Below, in pieces: positions 1 to 8,790 of a stretch of DNA of 64,000 nt. The notes below the pieces were generated by a model that saw only the letters and a program-made list of their open reading frames with translations, was not told where the DNA came from and did no database searches. The position numbers were made by a program, and so were the translations under genes. Source of the DNA: Hahella sp. HN01 (lineage in GTDB: Bacteria; Pseudomonadota; Gammaproteobacteria; Pseudomonadales; Oleiphilaceae); the NCBI RefSeq assembly GCF_018986435.1, contig NZ_JAHMIN010000012.1, forward strand, positions 1 through 64,000, written 5' to 3'. Within the stretch, counting starts at the first letter, position 1, and each line of letters starts with the position of its first letter.

Positions 1-1384
1 CCTGAGGACCTTGAGCCCCCACCGGCCCCGCTACCCCTTGCGGCCCTGTTTCACCCTGCACACCCTGAGGTCCTGCCTCGCCTTGCACTCCCTGTGGACC
101 AGCTTCACCCTGCTCTCCCTGCAGACCTTGAGGGCCTTGCGCACCGGTTTCACCCTGTGGTCCCGCCGCGCCCTGCGGACCTTGAGCGCCAGCCGGACCT
201 ACTTCACCTTGGGGGCCTACCGGCCCTGCAATACCCTGAGGCCCTTGCGCGCCGGTTTCACCCTGGGGACCTGTCTCCCCCTGTGGGCCTTTAATATTCA
301 GCGCCAATGACCATCCCGCACTTAATTTTTCGTAGACGTCGCCATTGCTCTTATCCAGATACAGATCGCTTTCCACACCCAACGATGCAGAAGGCGCTCC
401 TGACCCTGTATGCCATTTAGAAGCGACGCCGCCCCCGCCAAGTTCATTCAGGTACAGAAAGCTGGCTTGCGCCACTGCATAATTGGCGGCGTCGCCAGAG
501 TTATCCAGAATGCCCGCCTGCAATAAGTGCACGCCTTCAGTCAGCCCGGAATAGGCGCAAGTCGCCATATTCAGGGTTACAGAGCAAGTCGTCAGGTCAA
601 CGCCATCCAATGTCACCACTAATGAACTCAAGTCGACGCCGACGTCATCGGAGTAACGAATAACAAAAGAAGTGGGATCGGAATCTATAAGAATCGGGAA
701 TGTAGGCGCAGCTATCTCTATGGACGGAGGAAGATCAACACTTCCATTAGTCGTTACAATCAGCCTCGGCGCTATTGCGCCCTCTTTCGAGCTGAAGCTA
801 ATACTGCCGTCCTTGTCTTCCCGGCGTTTCTTTAATGCCCAGCCATAATTGGTTCCTGTCGCCAGCATTTGGGCGACGTCCGACGTCACGTCAAACTGAA
901 CGGAACCGCTATTAATGTTCTTAACATCTACGCTATCGGTGGCGGCGGCGCTAAAATCTCCGCCATCCCAACCGCAAACCGGAGCGCTGGCGCAACGCCA
1001 TGTCGCCTGACTCTCGCTCCAGTCCTCCTGCGCACGGTGCAGATCGATCAACGACCCGCCTCCGGCCCAGTCATTGCCGTTAAAGTCGACATTCAAAGCC
1101 AGCTTAACTGAGGTGATGTTACCGGCGTAACCCGCCAAGGAAGAGAGGTCAAACTTTACCAGCGCACGCTGCACACTGGCTTCTGGTGAAATAGACAAAT
1201 AAGGGCTGCCGCCCTGATTGGAGTCAATTAACTGCTCCTGTAAAACCGTGTCCGCAACCGGCTCAAGCACCACCACTCCCGCTTGCGCTACGGCAGGCGC
1301 CGCGCCAAGCGCCATCGCAATCCTAACGCCTGTCGCCAACTTGCGTCTTATCCGCCCAACCTTCTGGTTTGAATCACCCGCCAT
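1..1384 (-). CDS. Secreted DNRLRE-type protein with collagen-like repeats (3' end beyond window)
   Basis: The minus-strand frame starts at an ATG at 1384 and is open to the window edge, giving 461 residues without a stop. A basic, hydrophobic N-terminus (about residues 10-35, ending in an Ala-rich stretch) looks like a signal peptide. Residues about 36-212 resemble the DNRLRE/disaggregatase-related beta domain (VADTVLQ near 43, ALVKFDL near 74, DVAQML near 169). An Ig-like stretch follows (about 220-310). A linker with the pattern [11 protein letters not shown] then [11 protein letters not shown] precedes about 32 uninterrupted Gly-X-Y triplets from residue 366, rich in GPQG, GETG and GAQG. 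This points to a surface or extracellular fibrous protein. The C-terminal domain, which usually decides trimerisation or anchoring, is outside the window. Family assignment is from recognition, not search. Confidence 0.85.
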   Translation of the reverse strand, partial: MAGDSNQKVGRIRRKLATGVRIAMALGAAPAVAQAGVVVLEPVADTVLQEQLIDSNQGGSPYLSISPEASVQRALVKFDLSSLAGYAGNITSVKLALNVDFNGNDWAGGGSLIDLHRAQEDWSESQATWRCASAPVCGWDGGDFSAAATDSVDVKNINSGSVQFDVTSDVAQMLATGTNYGWALKKRREDKDGSISFSSKEGAIAPRLIVTTNGSVDLPPSIEIAAPTFPILIDSDPTSFVIRYSDDVGVDLSSLVVTLDGVDLTTCSVTLNMATCAYSGLTEGVHLLQAGILDNSGDAANYAVAQASFLYLNELGGGGVASKWHTGSGAPSASLGVESDLYLDKSNGDVYEKLSAGWSLALNIKGPQGETGPQGETGAQGPQGIAGPVGPQGEVGPAGAQGPQGAAGPQGETGAQGPQGLQGEQGEAGPQGVQGEAGPQGVQGETGPQGVAGPVGAQGPQ

Positions 1385-1694
1385 GCGCCACTCCCAAATA
1401 TTGATCAGAGGAAATGACCATTATTTACACAACGGCGTGACAATCAGTTCAGTTACGGCGTTGTTTTGTATCCGATCAAAGACTTCATTAAAAGCTAAGT
1501 GTCCGTGCGATCACCAATCCGAACACTCCATGTATTTTGAGCGACTAGCCACTAGTCCTTATATTGAAGACTATTCAATAATTAGCCCTTCTAAGTATGT
1601 AGAAACAAAGACAAATCACTTTGATTTTATTCCATTTTTTCTCAAAATCGCCTTTAATAGCGCCCTTTTTTAAGAAGAGACGCCCGCTGTAACA
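1385..1694. promoter_or_regulatory. AT-rich divergent control region with two adjacent perfect inverted repeats
   Basis: This 310-bp gap separates the divergent collagen-repeat gene and acetyltransferase gene. It holds two perfect palindromes next to each other: GACTAG-cca-CTAGTC at 1543-1557 and TATTGAA-gacta-TTCAATA at 1562-1580. They are good candidates for regulator-binding sites. The regulator is unknown and no gene is seen in the gap. Confidence 0.4.
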
Positions 1695-2213
1695 ATGATT
1701 GAGACTTCGAGATTAATTCTGCGCCCGGTTGAATCCACGGACTTGCCGTTCTTCAAAAGCTTTCTTTCCTGCCCTGTTTCGACCCGCTTCCTGCCTAACG
1801 AAGGGCCTTACTCTACAAAGCAGATTGCAAGTTATGTCCGCAACCGGGTGGAGCATTGGCAGCGCGGATTTGGTTCTTTCATGATCATTTGTAAGTCCAG
1901 TACGGAGTATGTGGGTTATGTGGGCGTGGAAGAGAGCCCCCATCCCGATTGTTTCGATTTACGTTACGGCGTCGCGCGCGCCCATGTGGGACAGGGTTTC
2001 GCCAAAGAGGCTGCGGTCGCCTGTATCGAGTATGCGCTGGGGCGGGAGGAGTTCGAGCAGGTTTTCGGCGTTGCGAAAGAGGACAACTTGGCCTCAGTCG
2101 CCATACTGCAGAAAATAGGTATGATGCCGAACGACAACGAACGACTTTATGATGCGGACGGGCTGTTGACCTTCGCCATCAGCGCCGCCCGCTTTTATGA
2201 GTTGTATGACTAA
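1695..2213 (+). CDS. GNAT acetyltransferase, RimJ/RimL type
   Basis: A 172-residue protein opening with the typical TSRLILRPV start of Acetyltransf_3 proteins, which use acetyl-CoA to acetylate an amine of a protein N-terminus or small molecule. The acetyl-CoA binding region is seen at about residues 92-112 (YGVARAHVGQGFAKEAA), followed by an alpha-beta segment ending in NLASVAILQKIGM, the usual motif B region. Length fits the family. The AGAAGAGA purine stretch at 1673-1680 is a distant ribosome-binding site candidate. The gene stands alone, back to back with a lipase gene. The substrate cannot be read from sequence. Confidence 0.85.
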   Translation: MIETSRLILRPVESTDLPFFKSFLSCPVSTRFLPNEGPYSTKQIASYVRNRVEHWQRGFGSFMIICKSSTEYVGYVGVEESPHPDCFDLRYGVARAHVGQGFAKEAAVACIEYALGREEFEQVFGVAKEDNLASVAILQKIGMMPNDNERLYDADGLLTFAISAARFYELYD

Positions 2214-2222
2214 TTTCGTTAG

Positions 2223-3032
2223 TTAGTCTGACTGTGGTTTGTCGGGGTGGTTCAGCGCGTAGCTATAGCAGTCTGAGGCGCTGTGATTGCCGGCCATGGA
2301 GCCGTATTGCGCGGTGAAGTCCACGGGAATTCCGACATGCTCGTAGAGATCTCGATCCAATACGCCGGGAGGCACTTCCGGCACTAAGTCCGTGGTGTTA
2401 ACGATGCGATAAGTGGGTACGCCGCATTGATTGTAAGCATTCACAAACTCAGGATCGCCTACACGGGGGCTGGCCAGATTGTAATGCCGCACATTCAAAG
2501 CGCCGGGCTTATAGGCGGAATGATTGATGACGTCAGGCGTCGCCAGTGTCGACAGAGAAGAGCCGAGACTATGCCCCCCGATCAGAAGGCTCCTGGGATT
2601 ACTAACCTGCTGTAAGGCTTCCAGAATTGCCTGATTCATTGTGCCGTAGAGCTTCAGAAAGCCGTCATGCGCCTTGCCGTAGCCAAATACCTGTGGATAG
2701 GGATTCTGCCCGGCTTCAGCGTCGTCAATCCAGTCATCCAGAGACTCCGTGCCGCGAAACATCAGATAAACATCTCCCGCATCCGTCCAGGAGACAAAGG
2801 CGAAAGGCTCCGAGGTTTTAAAAATCCACAGTAAGGTTTCCGCGCCCCAAATAGGTTGGCTATAGTTCATCGCCGGCCCTTTCGGGGTCCACTTGAAATG
2901 ATCTTTATGAGGCTTTTTCTGATCCACCCATTGGTCGTACATGTCGTAGGCGGTATTCACCAGGGTGGCGCAAATTCTCGCGTCTTCCATATGGAAAGGC
3001 GCGGGAGGGAAATACATGGGGATGGCGCTCAT
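2223..3032 (-). CDS. Class 3 (alpha/beta-hydrolase) lipase
   Basis: This 269-residue protein carries the lipase nucleophile elbow GGHSLGSSL with Ser155. The likely acid is Asp215 (NTTDLVPEVPP) and the likely base His250 (GNHSASDCYSY), in the order and spacing of fungal-type class 3 lipases. MFRGTESLDDWI at about residues 91-102 is the conserved strand preceding the lid region. No clear signal peptide is present, so it may be cytoplasmic or exported by another route. It probably hydrolyses acylglycerols or other esters. It converges on the upstream acetyltransferase gene with only 9 bp between stops. Confidence 0.85.
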   Translation of the reverse strand: MSAIPMYFPPAPFHMEDARICATLVNTAYDMYDQWVDQKKPHKDHFKWTPKGPAMNYSQPIWGAETLLWIFKTSEPFAFVSWTDAGDVYLMFRGTESLDDWIDDAEAGQNPYPQVFGYGKAHDGFLKLYGTMNQAILEALQQVSNPRSLLIGGHSLGSSLSTLATPDVINHSAYKPGALNVRHYNLASPRVGDPEFVNAYNQCGVPTYRIVNTTDLVPEVPPGVLDRDLYEHVGIPVDFTAQYGSMAGNHSASDCYSYALNHPDKPQSD

Positions 3033-3132
3033 TCGTATTCTCCTGTGCTCCTTGGAAACAGAAGCCGGCGCATGCAGGAGCCGGCTATTGATTGAGCATA
3101 GTCCAGAATACGACGCACGCCGTGCAGACTGT

Positions 3133-4122
3133 CTATGCGGCCGCTTCCTGCAAACGTCGGTTTAGCGCCGGCAACCGCGCCAGAACGCCAATTACGACCA
3201 GGGCGAATAATAAACGTCCCCATAAAATGGCGGACATATCCGCTCCGAGCAGCATGATCACCAGAGTGTCTTCAATCAGACTATGGCAGAGCCCCAGGAA
3301 ACCAATCGTCAGGAAAATATCTCGACGTGTAAGACGCCCTGAGCGAGCCTCTTCTATCAATAATCCTGCGCCGAAACTTAATCCCAAAGTAACGCCGATG
3401 ACAGTTACGTTCGCTGCTTCGCGCCCGATCCCCAGCAGCCGAAGCACAGGAAACAACAAGGCGTGCATCCACTTTTCGACTCCCAGCCAGCGCAGTATGC
3501 GCAGAAACGTCAGCAGGAAGACGATAATGAAAAAGATGCCGCCCAGCGTTTTAATTTGCGCCACCCACCACATGTCCGCCGGACCTTCAGCCGGACGCCA
3601 CAAGAAATGCGCAGGCTGCTGCAGCAACCCCGTCGCACTATAAAAAAGATGCAACAAAGCGCCCAGCGCCAGGCCGCCGCCCACTCGAATAGCCAAAGTC
3701 GCGCGCCAGCTGACGCCTGCGCTCTTGGCGACAGCGCCTTCAACGGGCAACCCATGCCCCACCAGCATCATCGCTCCCAATACGGATACCTGCGCCACCG
3801 TCAAAGGGTCCTGCGCAGTGATATCCACTAACAACGCCATACCGGTGTAAATATTGGTGAGCAACACCGTGGACCAGACCACGCCCATCGACTCCGGCAG
3901 GCCAACCAGACTCATAACCGGCGACAACATCCAGGCCAATATCTGGGTTCCTCCCGCCATATCCAGCAGCTTCACCGCCACCAGGGCGGGAACCATAACT
4001 TTGATCAGGGTCCAATAGACTTTGAAAATACTTTTCGCCAGCTCGACCAATTCCTGCTTTAAACGCGAAATCCAACTGCTGCCAGATTGTGAGGCGGACA
4101 TGACATTTCCCTTGAAGTGCAT
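3133..4122 (-). CDS. Nucleoside-recognition (Gate) domain membrane protein
   Basis: A 329-residue integral membrane protein with about eight hydrophobic segments. Two halves each look like a Gate/nucleoside-recognition domain (PF07670 type): IKVMVPALVAVKLLDMAGG near residues 41-59, and the second half with GVTLGLSFGAGLLIEEA. Proteins of this kind are found in nucleoside transporters and FeoB and as stand-alone putative transporters; the substrate is not known here. It is divergent from an Lrp/AsnC regulator across a very AT-rich 106-bp gap, which suggests that regulator controls it and that the substrate is an amino acid or related compound (inference). Confidence 0.75.
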   Translation of the reverse strand: MHFKGNVMSASQSGSSWISRLKQELVELAKSIFKVYWTLIKVMVPALVAVKLLDMAGGTQILAWMLSPVMSLVGLPESMGVVWSTVLLTNIYTGMALLVDITAQDPLTVAQVSVLGAMMLVGHGLPVEGAVAKSAGVSWRATLAIRVGGGLALGALLHLFYSATGLLQQPAHFLWRPAEGPADMWWVAQIKTLGGIFFIIVFLLTFLRILRWLGVEKWMHALLFPVLRLLGIGREAANVTVIGVTLGLSFGAGLLIEEARSGRLTRRDIFLTIGFLGLCHSLIEDTLVIMLLGADMSAILWGRLLFALVVIGVLARLPALNRRLQEAAA

Positions 4123-4228
4123 TAATGCCTGCTATTTTAAAAGTTAGACATTTAATTATTTCCTCTCTTTTACATTTTTCTTTTCATATAATTTGTTTGT
4201 TTCCATTATTTTTTAATTTTATTAATCC
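4123..4228. promoter_or_regulatory. AT-rich divergent promoter region, probable Lrp/AsnC control site
   Basis: The 106 bp between the two divergent genes are strikingly AT-rich, with long T runs at about 4150-4220. Lrp/AsnC regulators usually bind degenerate AT-rich DNA next to their own genes and control the divergent neighbour. No single clean palindrome is visible. Confidence 0.4.
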
Positions 4229-4702
4229 ATGTCGCTAGATCGCATTGATAAGAAAATCCTCTCGCTGTTGCAGAACGACTGTAGCCAAACCAATCTCGAT
4301 CTGGCGGAAAGCGTTGGCCTGTCGCCTCCCGCCTGTCTCAAGCGCGTGAAGAAACTACGCGAGGAAGGCTATATTCAGAAACAGGTGGCGATTCTCGACC
4401 CGGACGCCCTCGGCGCCTGCCTGCATATGGTGGTGGAAGTGGTGATGGAGCGAGACCGTCTGGATCTATATCAGCAGTTCCTTAAGCGAGCGACCGCCGC
4501 CAGGGAAGTTAAGCAGTGTTATCAAGTCACCGGAGAGGTGGATTTCGTGTTAGTGGTGACGGTCCCCAATATGACCGCCTACGATAAGTTCTGTAATGAG
4601 GTGCTCTATGCTGAGCCCAACATGCGCAAATTCCGCACATTGATTTCCATGCAGCGGCATAAGTTCGATACCACGTTAAACCTGGACGACATTCCGTCCT
4701 GA
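4229..4702 (+). CDS. Lrp/AsnC family transcriptional regulator
   Basis: 157 residues with the classic layout: an N-terminal helix-turn-helix (LDRIDKKILSLLQNDC, then NLDLAESVGLSPPACLKRVKKL at about 22-43) and a C-terminal RAM/AsnC ligand-binding domain (CYQVTGEVDFVLVVTVPNM near 98-116). Members assemble into octamers and sense amino acids. The gene probably autoregulates and controls the divergent Gate-domain membrane protein, by analogy with many Lrp-exporter pairs; this is inference from position only. The start is the first ATG after the AT-rich gap. Confidence 0.92.
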   Translation: MSLDRIDKKILSLLQNDCSQTNLDLAESVGLSPPACLKRVKKLREEGYIQKQVAILDPDALGACLHMVVEVVMERDRLDLYQQFLKRATAAREVKQCYQVTGEVDFVLVVTVPNMTAYDKFCNEVLYAEPNMRKFRTLISMQRHKFDTTLNLDDIPS

Positions 4703-4723
4703 CGAAGTTTTACTCACCTGCAA

Positions 4724-4747
4724 AGACCGCAGCGGCGGCTGCGGTCT
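4724..4747. terminator. Hairpin terminator between convergent genes
   Basis: AGACCGCAG-CGGCGG-CTGCGGTCT forms a perfect 9-bp stem just after the Lrp gene stop, followed by TGTTTAG. It sits between convergent genes and may serve both. Confidence 0.65.
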
Positions 4748-4773
4748 GTTTAGCTTAAGAATCAGGCGCCGAT

Positions 4774-5643
4774 TTACTGCGGCGCGCCAAAGACGGAGGT
4801 CCAGTAGTGCGGATAGTCCGCAGTTGAGGTGCTGATTTTTTCAGCCCCAAGTTCTGTATAACTGCTTCTCATGATGTTGGCGCAATGTCCTGGGCTTTTC
4901 AGCCATCCGTCCATGACCTGCTCGACGGAGGAATACCCTGCCGCAATATTCTCACCCACCGTGCGGTATTGATAACCTTGCGCTCTCACTCTGTCGCTAA
5001 CGCTAGAGCCGTCAGATCCGGTGTGACTGAAGAAGTTATTGTCCACCATATCTTTTGTGTGCTTAGTGGCGGCCTTGCCCAGTTTGCAGTTCCAGGTCAA
5101 AGCCGGCGCTGCGTCATAATAAACGCCGCCACAACTGCGTCCCTGACTGCGCGCTTTATTGTGAGCGGTCAATAACTCCTTCTGCACATCGGAAGGGCCT
5201 TCCCCGCCATCGGCGCACTTCGGATCAGGGTCGGGGTCGCCGCCGCTATCCGGCACGTATGTGGCTTTCAGAGAAAGGCCTGAATACTGGTCATAGCCGT
5301 GCAACATGATGTGGTAAGTACCCTGTTCCGGCGGCTTGAAGGTGCAAGTCTCTTTATTGCCCCATTCATAAGGCCGGCAGTCGAAATCGGACTTATCGGG
5401 CTCGCGCTTGAAAGCGACATACAGGTCAGCGTCGCCTTGGCCGCCCCATATTTCCACAACCAGACTAAGTGATTTTTCTCCAACATCAATGGAGTAGCTC
5501 ACTTCGCTATCTCTAGCGCCGGACAGATTTTCAAGCGCTTCGCCATTTTTAAGGACATCAGCAAGAACAACCGGCGTAGAGCCGAGAAGGAGGATGAGAA
5601 TCGTAGCGGTGAATACCAAATACAGTCTGTTTTTCATATGCAA
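4774..5643 (-). CDS. Secreted PPC domain + CAP (SCP/PR-1) domain protein
   Basis: 289 residues. A signal peptide (residues about 4-28, ending VVLA) is followed by a bacterial pre-peptidase C-terminal (PPC) domain at about 35-130 (SLVVEIWGGQGDADLYVAF; GTYHIMLHGYDQYSGLSLKATY), a DPDPDP linker, then a CAP domain at about 152-289. The CAP signatures are LLTAHNKARSQ, FFSHTGSDGSSVSDRV, GENIAAGY and GHCANIMRSSYTELG. CAP proteins are extracellular and of varied function. PPC domains are common on secreted gammaproteobacterial enzymes and help export or folding. The fusion fits a secreted protein; no enzymatic activity can be assigned. Confidence 0.88.
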   Translation of the reverse strand: MHMKNRLYLVFTATILILLLGSTPVVLADVLKNGEALENLSGARDSEVSYSIDVGEKSLSLVVEIWGGQGDADLYVAFKREPDKSDFDCRPYEWGNKETCTFKPPEQGTYHIMLHGYDQYSGLSLKATYVPDSGGDPDPDPKCADGGEGPSDVQKELLTAHNKARSQGRSCGGVYYDAAPALTWNCKLGKAATKHTKDMVDNNFFSHTGSDGSSVSDRVRAQGYQYRTVGENIAAGYSSVEQVMDGWLKSPGHCANIMRSSYTELGAEKISTSTADYPHYWTSVFGAPQ

Positions 5644-5746
5644 ATTCCTTTTTTGCTTATTACGCTCATGCGAGCGGCTGCAATAGCCGCAAACACAAGT
5701 TTAGCTCAAAAAACAAACAGATTTAATGCAAGGTGAATCGCCGAAA

Positions 5747-6460
5747 CTAAGCGGGAAGCTTACCGCGCGCCGCAACCGCCAAGACTTCCATGGCTGACAG
5801 AAGGGTCAGCTGGCCGCTCTTCCAGAGCGTATCGATGTAGAGCTGATTGCCAGCCAGCAGTATGCCTGTATGAGAATTATGGCCGGATACGACCGCGTCA
5901 ATATTTTTGATGGGCTCAGCCAATGAGGGATTCGTCAGCGCCGACGCAAAACGCGTCCGGCTCCACACGCATTCGTCGATATCGCCCTTTTGCGCCGATT
6001 CCATGCGCGTCCAGTCGCTGTTGATTACATCGTTGTGAGTAACTCCGATCAGCCTGTCGCCTTTGCCGGGGACTTCTATCGCCAGCGGACAGGACTGTTG
6101 CAGCAGGTGCGCCCATGCCGTCAGTTGATCGGTATCGTGATTATCCAGCCATTCGCCGCCATTGCCGCGCTGCAGGCTGAGGTCATATCTATCTTCATAC
6201 ACGAAGGCGCCAATCATCATCCATTCATGATTGCCCAGACAGGCGTGAAACCAGGGCTCATGCAACAACTCAATACAGCGTTCGTTCTCTTCGCCGCGGT
6301 CGATCAGATCGCCGACGCTGATCAGTCGATCTTTGTCGAATTTGAAATCTATCGCCTCCAGGGCTTTCATCAGTTCACTGTAGTGACCGTGAATATCTCC
6401 CACAAAAAAATCTATACCAGCAGTATTTGGGGGAAGACGTTTAAAAAGTTCCATGCACAT
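5747..6460 (-). CDS. PPP-family metallophosphatase (PphA/lambda-phosphatase-like)
   Basis: 237 residues with the ordered PPP signatures GDIHGHY (about 22-28), GDLIDRGEEN (about 50-59) and GNHEWM (about 76-81), and a later GVTHNDV and SGHNSHTG that supply further metal-binding histidines. These bind two metal ions and remove phosphate from phosphoproteins or small molecules; PphA and PrpE of enterics and lambda phosphatase have this layout. No signal peptide is present, so it is cytoplasmic. It follows a chemoreceptor gene on the same strand but about 100 bp away, so an operon is not certain. Confidence 0.85.
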   Translation of the reverse strand: MCMELFKRLPPNTAGIDFFVGDIHGHYSELMKALEAIDFKFDKDRLISVGDLIDRGEENERCIELLHEPWFHACLGNHEWMMIGAFVYEDRYDLSLQRGNGGEWLDNHDTDQLTAWAHLLQQSCPLAIEVPGKGDRLIGVTHNDVINSDWTRMESAQKGDIDECVWSRTRFASALTNPSLAEPIKNIDAVVSGHNSHTGILLAGNQLYIDTLWKSGQLTLLSAMEVLAVAARGKLPA

Positions 6461-6563
6461 CCTTAAGCTGACAACCAGTCCTTATTTTAGGCTTCTGCAG
6501 TCAGGGTTTCTAACATTTATGCGATTTTTGGCGTTTTAACGGATGATGACGGCGCTAACGCCG

Positions 6564-8525
6564 TCATACCTTGAAGCTGGCGATGGCGGTTTCCAGCGTA
6601 TCCGCCAAGGCTTTTAGTTCGCTCAGATTGTCGGCAGTCTTCTCGACGCTGCCGTGATTCTGCTCGGCCAGTTGCGCAATTTCATCGACATTTTCGCTGA
6701 GCAGTTCGTTGGCCTGAGCCTGTTGTTCGAGAGCTGTGGATATTTCCGTCACAGAGCGGTTGACGCTTTCCGACAAGTCGCTGATGGCGGCGATGGTGTC
6801 CACCGTCAAGGTCACGCGGCCGGCGCTGCGGGAAGCTTCCTCCACACCGGAATCCATACGCTTGACGACGGCCAGAGTATCATCTTTGATGCGCTGGATC
6901 ATATCGGTAATCTCCACTGTCGAGGAGGCGGTGCGCGCAGCCAGATTACGCACTTCGTCCGCCACCACGGCGAATCCGCGCCCCTGCTCTCCCGCCCGGG
7001 CGGCTTCGATGGCCGCGTTCAACGCCAGCAGATTGGTCTGCTCGGCGATGCCCTTGATGACATTGACGATGGAGTAAATCTGTTCCGACTGCTGCCCCAG
7101 ACTCTGTACGGATTTGGCCGAGTCCCCCACAAAATCACAGAGCCGACGAATGTCCTCGGACACTTGCTCAACGATATCCTTGCCTTCGCTGGAGCGCTGA
7201 TTGGACTCCAGTGACAGCGATCTCGCCTCACCCGCGCTGGCCACCATTTCATGCAGGCTCGCGGCGACTTCCTGCACCGCTGAACTCATGGTGGCGGTGG
7301 CATGGCTCTGGCGGCTGGAGCTGGTGACAATCGCTTCCGTGGTCTGGGTGATTTCCGCGGAGAACGACAAGATCTTACTCGCGCTGTCGCTGACTTTTAC
7401 GATCAGATCGTGCAGCGCTGTCTGCATATTACGGATGCCTGCGAGCAAACTTGTCGTATCGCCATCGCTGATTTTCACTTGCCGGGTCAAATCACCAGCC
7501 GCGATAGCTCGCACGATATCCGCGGCGTATTCAGGTTCGCCGCCTAATTGATTCAATATCCGACGCACCGTCATGACACTGAATGCAATCGCCAGCAGTT
7601 CAAAGACGATCACTCCCGCCAACAACCCGAGCTTATGAGATGAGAAACCATCAATACGCCGTTGCAACATGCTTTTCAGCGCCGGCGAGGCTTGCTGATA
7701 GAGCGCCATATTGCCTTCCACGGCACGCTGAGCGGCGGATTTAAAGCCATTCACGTCAACATTCAGGCTGCGGCCAGTAATGTTTTTTTCCACAAAACCA
7801 AGAAAACCTCCAATGGCCTGGGTGTAGCTATCCACCGCTTTTGCAACGGACTGGGGCATGTCTCCCGCTGCGTTGTTTTCATAGGCCACCTTGCTGTCGT
7901 AATTCACCCCGTCCAGGTCTGATTGCAACAGACCGGATAAAACTACCATACGGGTTTTGTCATCGCCGCTCATTGAGCCGCTGTTCATCAGCCCGGTTCC
8001 GAATTCCCGCATCTGCGCCAATAAATCCAGACTGTTGGGCAGTTTCAGCAGCAACGCATCCATCACGTAATAAGTATCCAGATCCGGGTCGAGAATCAGG
8101 TTGGAAGTATCTCCCGCTTTGGCGATCAACTCCCGCGTGGCGGCGATCAGCGCGTCCGCTTCCGTAACGCCAGGCTTAGCCCGCGCCTGCCCCCAGGCCT
8201 TTTGCAGATTCGCATACTGTTCCGCCGTTTTGAGCGCGACGCCGGAGCGTTGCTGCTCTTTTTCAAGGGCGGACATGGCTTTCTCAAGCCGCGAAACGAT
8301 CTGCGTCACGCTGCTGTTAGCGGCGACGGCGACCTTATATTCGCCTGCTTGATCCAACAGGTTTTGTAAAGGGTTGAGATATTCAACGCCAAGGATTTCC
8401 TGCGCGCCGAAATTGATGCGGATGTCCATTTCATCGGACAGAAGATAGGTTACCCAAATCAGAGGAAGCAGCAGCGCAACGCCAGTTGCGGCCAGCTTCG
8501 TACGGAGCTTCATGTTGGCGAACAT
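6564..8525 (-). CDS. Methyl-accepting chemotaxis protein (4-helix-bundle type sensor)
   Basis: 653 residues from the ATG at 8525, preferred over an upstream in-frame start at 8603 because GGGAGA precedes it at good spacing and the first residues ([11 protein letters not shown]) lead directly into TM1. The periplasmic region of about 270 residues is helical and contains [23 protein letters not shown]-type sequence common in helical-bundle chemoreceptors. TM2 (about 303-320) is followed by a HAMP segment ([20 protein letters not shown]) and the signalling domain with the hairpin-tip motif around [19 protein letters not shown]. It passes signals to CheA/CheW. The ligand is unknown, and no che genes lie nearby. 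Confidence 0.95.
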   Translation of the reverse strand: MFANMKLRTKLAATGVALLLPLIWVTYLLSDEMDIRINFGAQEILGVEYLNPLQNLLDQAGEYKVAVAANSSVTQIVSRLEKAMSALEKEQQRSGVALKTAEQYANLQKAWGQARAKPGVTEADALIAATRELIAKAGDTSNLILDPDLDTYYVMDALLLKLPNSLDLLAQMREFGTGLMNSGSMSGDDKTRMVVLSGLLQSDLDGVNYDSKVAYENNAAGDMPQSVAKAVDSYTQAIGGFLGFVEKNITGRSLNVDVNGFKSAAQRAVEGNMALYQQASPALKSMLQRRIDGFSSHKLGLLAGVIVFELLAIAFSVMTVRRILNQLGGEPEYAADIVRAIAAGDLTRQVKISDGDTTSLLAGIRNMQTALHDLIVKVSDSASKILSFSAEITQTTEAIVTSSSRQSHATATMSSAVQEVAASLHEMVASAGEARSLSLESNQRSSEGKDIVEQVSEDIRRLCDFVGDSAKSVQSLGQQSEQIYSIVNVIKGIAEQTNLLALNAAIEAARAGEQGRGFAVVADEVRNLAARTASSTVEITDMIQRIKDDTLAVVKRMDSGVEEASRSAGRVTLTVDTIAAISDLSESVNRSVTEISTALEQQAQANELLSENVDEIAQLAEQNHGSVEKTADNLSELKALADTLETAIASFKV

Positions 8526-8635
8526 AAGCGTCTCCCGACATAGAGGTCTGGCGCTGTTAGGTTTGGTAAAAGACCATTCACACCTCCATGGCTTGATAGT
8601 CACTTATATTTAAATTTTAGCAGTTAGATGCAAAA

Positions 8636-8663
8636 AGCCCGTTTTTCATGAAGAAAACGGGCT
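8636..8663 (-). terminator. Rho-independent terminator downstream of phoD
   Basis: On the minus strand AGCCCGTTTT pairs with AAAACGGGCT and is followed by TTTTTGC. It is the second of two hairpins after the phoD stop and upstream of the chemoreceptor gene. Confidence 0.75.
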
Positions 8664-8720
8664 AAAAATATGCAAAAGAACGTAAATTTGTCTGCGCCTG
8701 TGCGGCGACTAGCCGTGTAA

Positions 8721-8749
8721 GACAGGGCCAGACATGTATGGGCCCTGTC
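8721..8749 (-). terminator. GC-rich hairpin downstream of phoD
   Basis: GACAGGGCC and GGCCCTGTC form a perfect 9-bp stem with an 11-nt loop, 42 bp after the phoD stop. It lacks a T run, so it may stabilise the mRNA 3' end or act with the second hairpin at 8636-8663. Confidence 0.5.
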
Positions 8750-8790
8750 GTTGCGGACAAATAAAAGGAAGCTATTTTTCCGCCTGATTA

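Noticed and set aside
11-310. Plus-strand frames in the collagen region
   Set aside because: They are antisense shadows of Gly-X-Y coding on the minus strand.
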